A DNA stretch of 64,000 bases from Henriciella barbarensis (GTDB lineage: Bacteria > Pseudomonadota > Alphaproteobacteria > Caulobacterales > Hyphomonadaceae), in NCBI RefSeq assembly GCF_003576345.1, contig NZ_QWGB01000007.1, positions 1 through 64,000 of the forward strand, given 5' to 3'. Made by a program: the position numbers and the translations under genes. Every line of letters starts with the position of its first letter. Position 1 is the stretch's first letter. Of the stretch, positions 62,303 to 64,000 are shown in pieces. A model generated the notes under the pieces. The model was not told the DNA's origin, made no database searches, and worked only from the letters and a program-made list of their open reading frames with translations.

Positions 62303-63268
62303 CTACTCCTCCCGCCGGCGCGTAGTGGGCACGGCACCGCCCGAATTCGACGCGATCGACTTTCCTGCGCTTTCGGTGAGGCCGCGTATGCCTTCAATCG
62401 TACCCAGTATGGAGCTGAACTCTGCGGGGATGATGACGGTCTTATTGCTCTGTGACGTAGCAAGCTTCTCAAACGCCATGACATATTGCTGGCCAAGGAA
62501 GTAGTTGATTGCGTTCACATCGCCCTTGGCAATCGCTTCCGATACCATGGCAGTTGCTTTCGCCTCCGCTTCAGCTTCACGTTCGCGCGCCTCAGCATCG
62601 CGGAACGCAGCCTCGCGGCGGCCCTCAGCTTCCAGAATCTGGGACTGTTTCGCACCTTCGGCCTTCAGAATAGCCGACTGCTTGTCGCCCTCAGCCGTAA
62701 GAATTTCCGCGCGCTTCAGACGCTCCGCCTTCATCTGGCGGGCCATGGCCTCAGTAATATCAGCCGGCGGCGTCAGGTCAGCGATCTCAATTCGCGTCAC
62801 CTTGACCCCCCAGGGATTAGTCGCAGCATCGACCACGGAAAGAAGGCGCGCATTGATCTCGTCGCGGTTCGACAGGACCTGATCGAGATCCATGGAGCCA
62901 ACCACGGTGCGAATGTTTGTCAGCGACAGATTCTGAATGGCGTTCTGCAGGTTGTTCACTTCATAAGCCGCAGATACCGGATTGATCACCTGAATGAATA
63001 CGACGGCGTCGCAGGACACCATCGCATTGTCCTTGGTAATCACTTCCTGCGTTGGAATGTCGAGCACGCTCTCCATCATATTCATCTTGCGGCCGACGCG
63101 TTGATAGAATGGCACGATGAAGTGAAGCCCCGGCGACAAGGTGGTCGTATACCGCCCGAAATTCTCCACTGTGTAATTGTAGCCCTGCGGCACGACCTTG
63201 ATGGCCGAAACCAGCACAATGAGTGCAACGGCGGCAATAACGATGACAACGATGACAGATGGTTCCAT
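62303..63268 (-). CDS. qmcA: SPFH/band-7 membrane protease-associated protein QmcA
   Basis: 321 residues. One N-terminal membrane helix (about 3-22), then the SPFH domain (VPQGYNYTVENFGRYTTTLSPGLHFIVPF near 27), and a long Ala/Glu/Arg helix (AEREAEAEAKATAM) near 220. The family oligomerises in the membrane and associates with FtsH-type proteases. Upstream of nfeD. The opposite neighbour, a peroxiredoxin, is separated by a strong terminator. Confidence 0.93.
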   Translation of the reverse strand: MEPSVIVVIVIAAVALIVLVSAIKVVPQGYNYTVENFGRYTTTLSPGLHFIVPFYQRVGRKMNMMESVLDIPTQEVITKDNAMVSCDAVVFIQVINPVSAAYEVNNLQNAIQNLSLTNIRTVVGSMDLDQVLSNRDEINARLLSVVDAATNPWGVKVTRIEIADLTPPADITEAMARQMKAERLKRAEILTAEGDKQSAILKAEGAKQSQILEAEGRREAAFRDAEAREREAEAEAKATAMVSEAIAKGDVNAINYFLGQQYVMAFEKLATSQSNKTVIIPAEFSSILGTIEGIRGLTESAGKSIASNSGGAVPTTRRREE

Positions 63269-63332
63269 CCAGGTTCTCCTCCTTAACCTAGGACTAATAT
63301 CGGGGAGAATTCATCGTTTTTCAATAATACTC

Positions 63333-63372
63333 AATTGAAAAACGGCGCACACCGCCCGGGCATGCGCCGTTT
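63333..63372 (-). terminator. Rho-independent terminator of the peroxiredoxin gene
   Basis: A perfect 10-bp stem, AAACGGCGCA (63340-63349) with TGCGCCGTTT (63363-63372), followed on the minus strand by TTTTTC. It lies 40 bases after the peroxiredoxin stop and blocks read-through toward qmcA. The A-rich arm means it may act both ways. Confidence 0.85.
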
Positions 63373-63411
63373 ATAGGTCGAGTCAGCAAACTTGCTGACC
63401 GAAAAGTCTGC

Positions 63412-63894
63412 CTAGAGCTGGCCGAGAAGGTAGTCCGCCGACGATACCTTGAACTCGCCGCCATCTTCGACATTAAGCTGCTCAACGACACCATCCTTGA
63501 CCAGCATGGAATAGCGCTTCGACCGCTCACCCATGCCGAAGCCGCTGGCGTCCATCTCGAGGCCCATGGCTTTCGCGAAGGCACCGTTGCCGTCAGCCAG
63601 CATACGGACTTTAGCACCTGCTTTCGCTGAGTCGCCCCAAGCATTCATCACGAAGACGTCGTTGACTGACGTGCAGACAATATCATCGACGCCTTTGCCG
63701 TGGAGTTCTTCGGACTTTTCAACAAAGCCCGGTAGATGTTTGGCGGAGCAGGTTGGCGTGAAAGCACCTGGTACTGCGAAGAGTGCGACGGTCTTTCCCT
63801 TGAAGATGTCATCAGTCTTGCGGGGTTCTGGACCATTGCCCGTCATTTCCATGAGGACCGCGTCCGGAAGTTTGTCGCCTTGCTTGATCGTCAT
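63412..63894 (-). CDS. Peroxiredoxin (Prx5/AhpC-TSA family)
   Basis: 160 residues of the glutaredoxin-dependent or 1-Cys-like Prx5 group. The active site is AVPGAFTPTCSAKHLPGFVE with the peroxidatic Cys49 (PxxxTxxC). The nearby NDVFVMNAWGDS segment near 78 and RSKRYSMLVKDGVVEQLNVE near 124 are typical. It reduces hydrogen peroxide and organic peroxides in the cytoplasm. Only one further Cys (74) is present, so it may need an outside thiol. It stands alone with a terminator behind it. Confidence 0.93.
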   Translation of the reverse strand: MTIKQGDKLPDAVLMEMTGNGPEPRKTDDIFKGKTVALFAVPGAFTPTCSAKHLPGFVEKSEELHGKGVDDIVCTSVNDVFVMNAWGDSAKAGAKVRMLADGNGAFAKAMGLEMDASGFGMGERSKRYSMLVKDGVVEQLNVEDGGEFKVSSADYLLGQL

Positions 63895-64000
63895 TGAATT
63901 TCTCCTTGCGAAACTGCCCGCTTCTTACGCAGGTGCGGGCAAGCTTTCAATCGAGCCTTGATAAATCATCAGCCTTGCGCCAGCTTTCTTACAAGAAAAG

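Overview
The window reads as a chromosomal segment of an alphaproteobacterium with roughly 57-60% GC. Supporting genes are a mitochondrial-type complex I subunit homologue (NDUFS4-like), heme A synthase, DUF2842, DUF192, the aminotransferase-hom-glpX-recJ cluster, class I PHA synthase, class II DAHP synthase and Kdo/lipid A genes. The set would suit Hyphomonadaceae or relatives (Hyphomonas/Henriciella type), but that placement is inference. The first base coincides with the left end of an insertion sequence, so the left edge may be an assembly break at a repeat.

Layout. (1) 1-13.8 kb is an accessory island. An IS3-family element (1-1270) has cut a HelD-like helicase gene. A secreted staphylococcal-nuclease-type lipoprotein follows, then a complete type I Zorya anti-phage operon (zorA-zorB-zorC-zorD, minus strand, 11045 to 3744, each junction overlapping by 1-4 bases). 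Upstream of zorA lies a gene whose product resembles HhH-GPD/endonuclease III DNA glycosylases. A compact tyrosine recombinase, a DUF3768 gene and a small hypothetical gene come next, each transcription unit closed by a strong hairpin terminator. The island stops at the 3' end of tRNA-Arg(UCU) at 13823. (2) 13.8-47.8 kb is core genome: three more tRNA genes (Pro, Glu and Val), a double cold-shock-domain protein, recJ, glpX, hom, phaC, argC, rpsI-rplM, ctaA, an unusual phosphatidylserine-decarboxylase-like gene, an Atm1-type ABC exporter, gltX, nadE, a sugar dehydrogenase/aminotransferase pair, HU, a MATE transporter, DAHP synthase, gor, rpiA, glmU and gph. (3) 47.8-52 kb is an envelope cluster (DUF374 acyltransferase, waaA, lpxK, lpxL-type acyltransferase) for lipid A-Kdo assembly. 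(4) 52-64 kb holds rluB, a cytochrome P450, an OmpA-type lipoprotein, a hot-dog-like protein with a phosphotransferase, a DUF2383 protein, purD, xseA, qmcA-nfeD and a peroxiredoxin.

How the parts work together. The Zorya operon encodes a membrane proton-channel-like complex (ZorA/ZorB) and cytosolic effectors (ZorC, ZorD). The nearby nuclease, glycosylase-like and helicase remnants make the island look like a DNA-directed defence locus, carried by a recombinase beside a tRNA gene. Apart from that, the region is housekeeping, with many overlapping start/stop junctions and several convergent gene pairs that share their stop codons.

The observations most worth following up are the glycosylase-like gene beside Zorya, the short ZorA tail, the decarboxylase-like protein lacking its self-cleavage serine, the histone-H1-like tail on PhaC, and the GnnA/GnnB-like pair. 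No CRISPR array, rRNA operon or recognisable riboswitch was seen.
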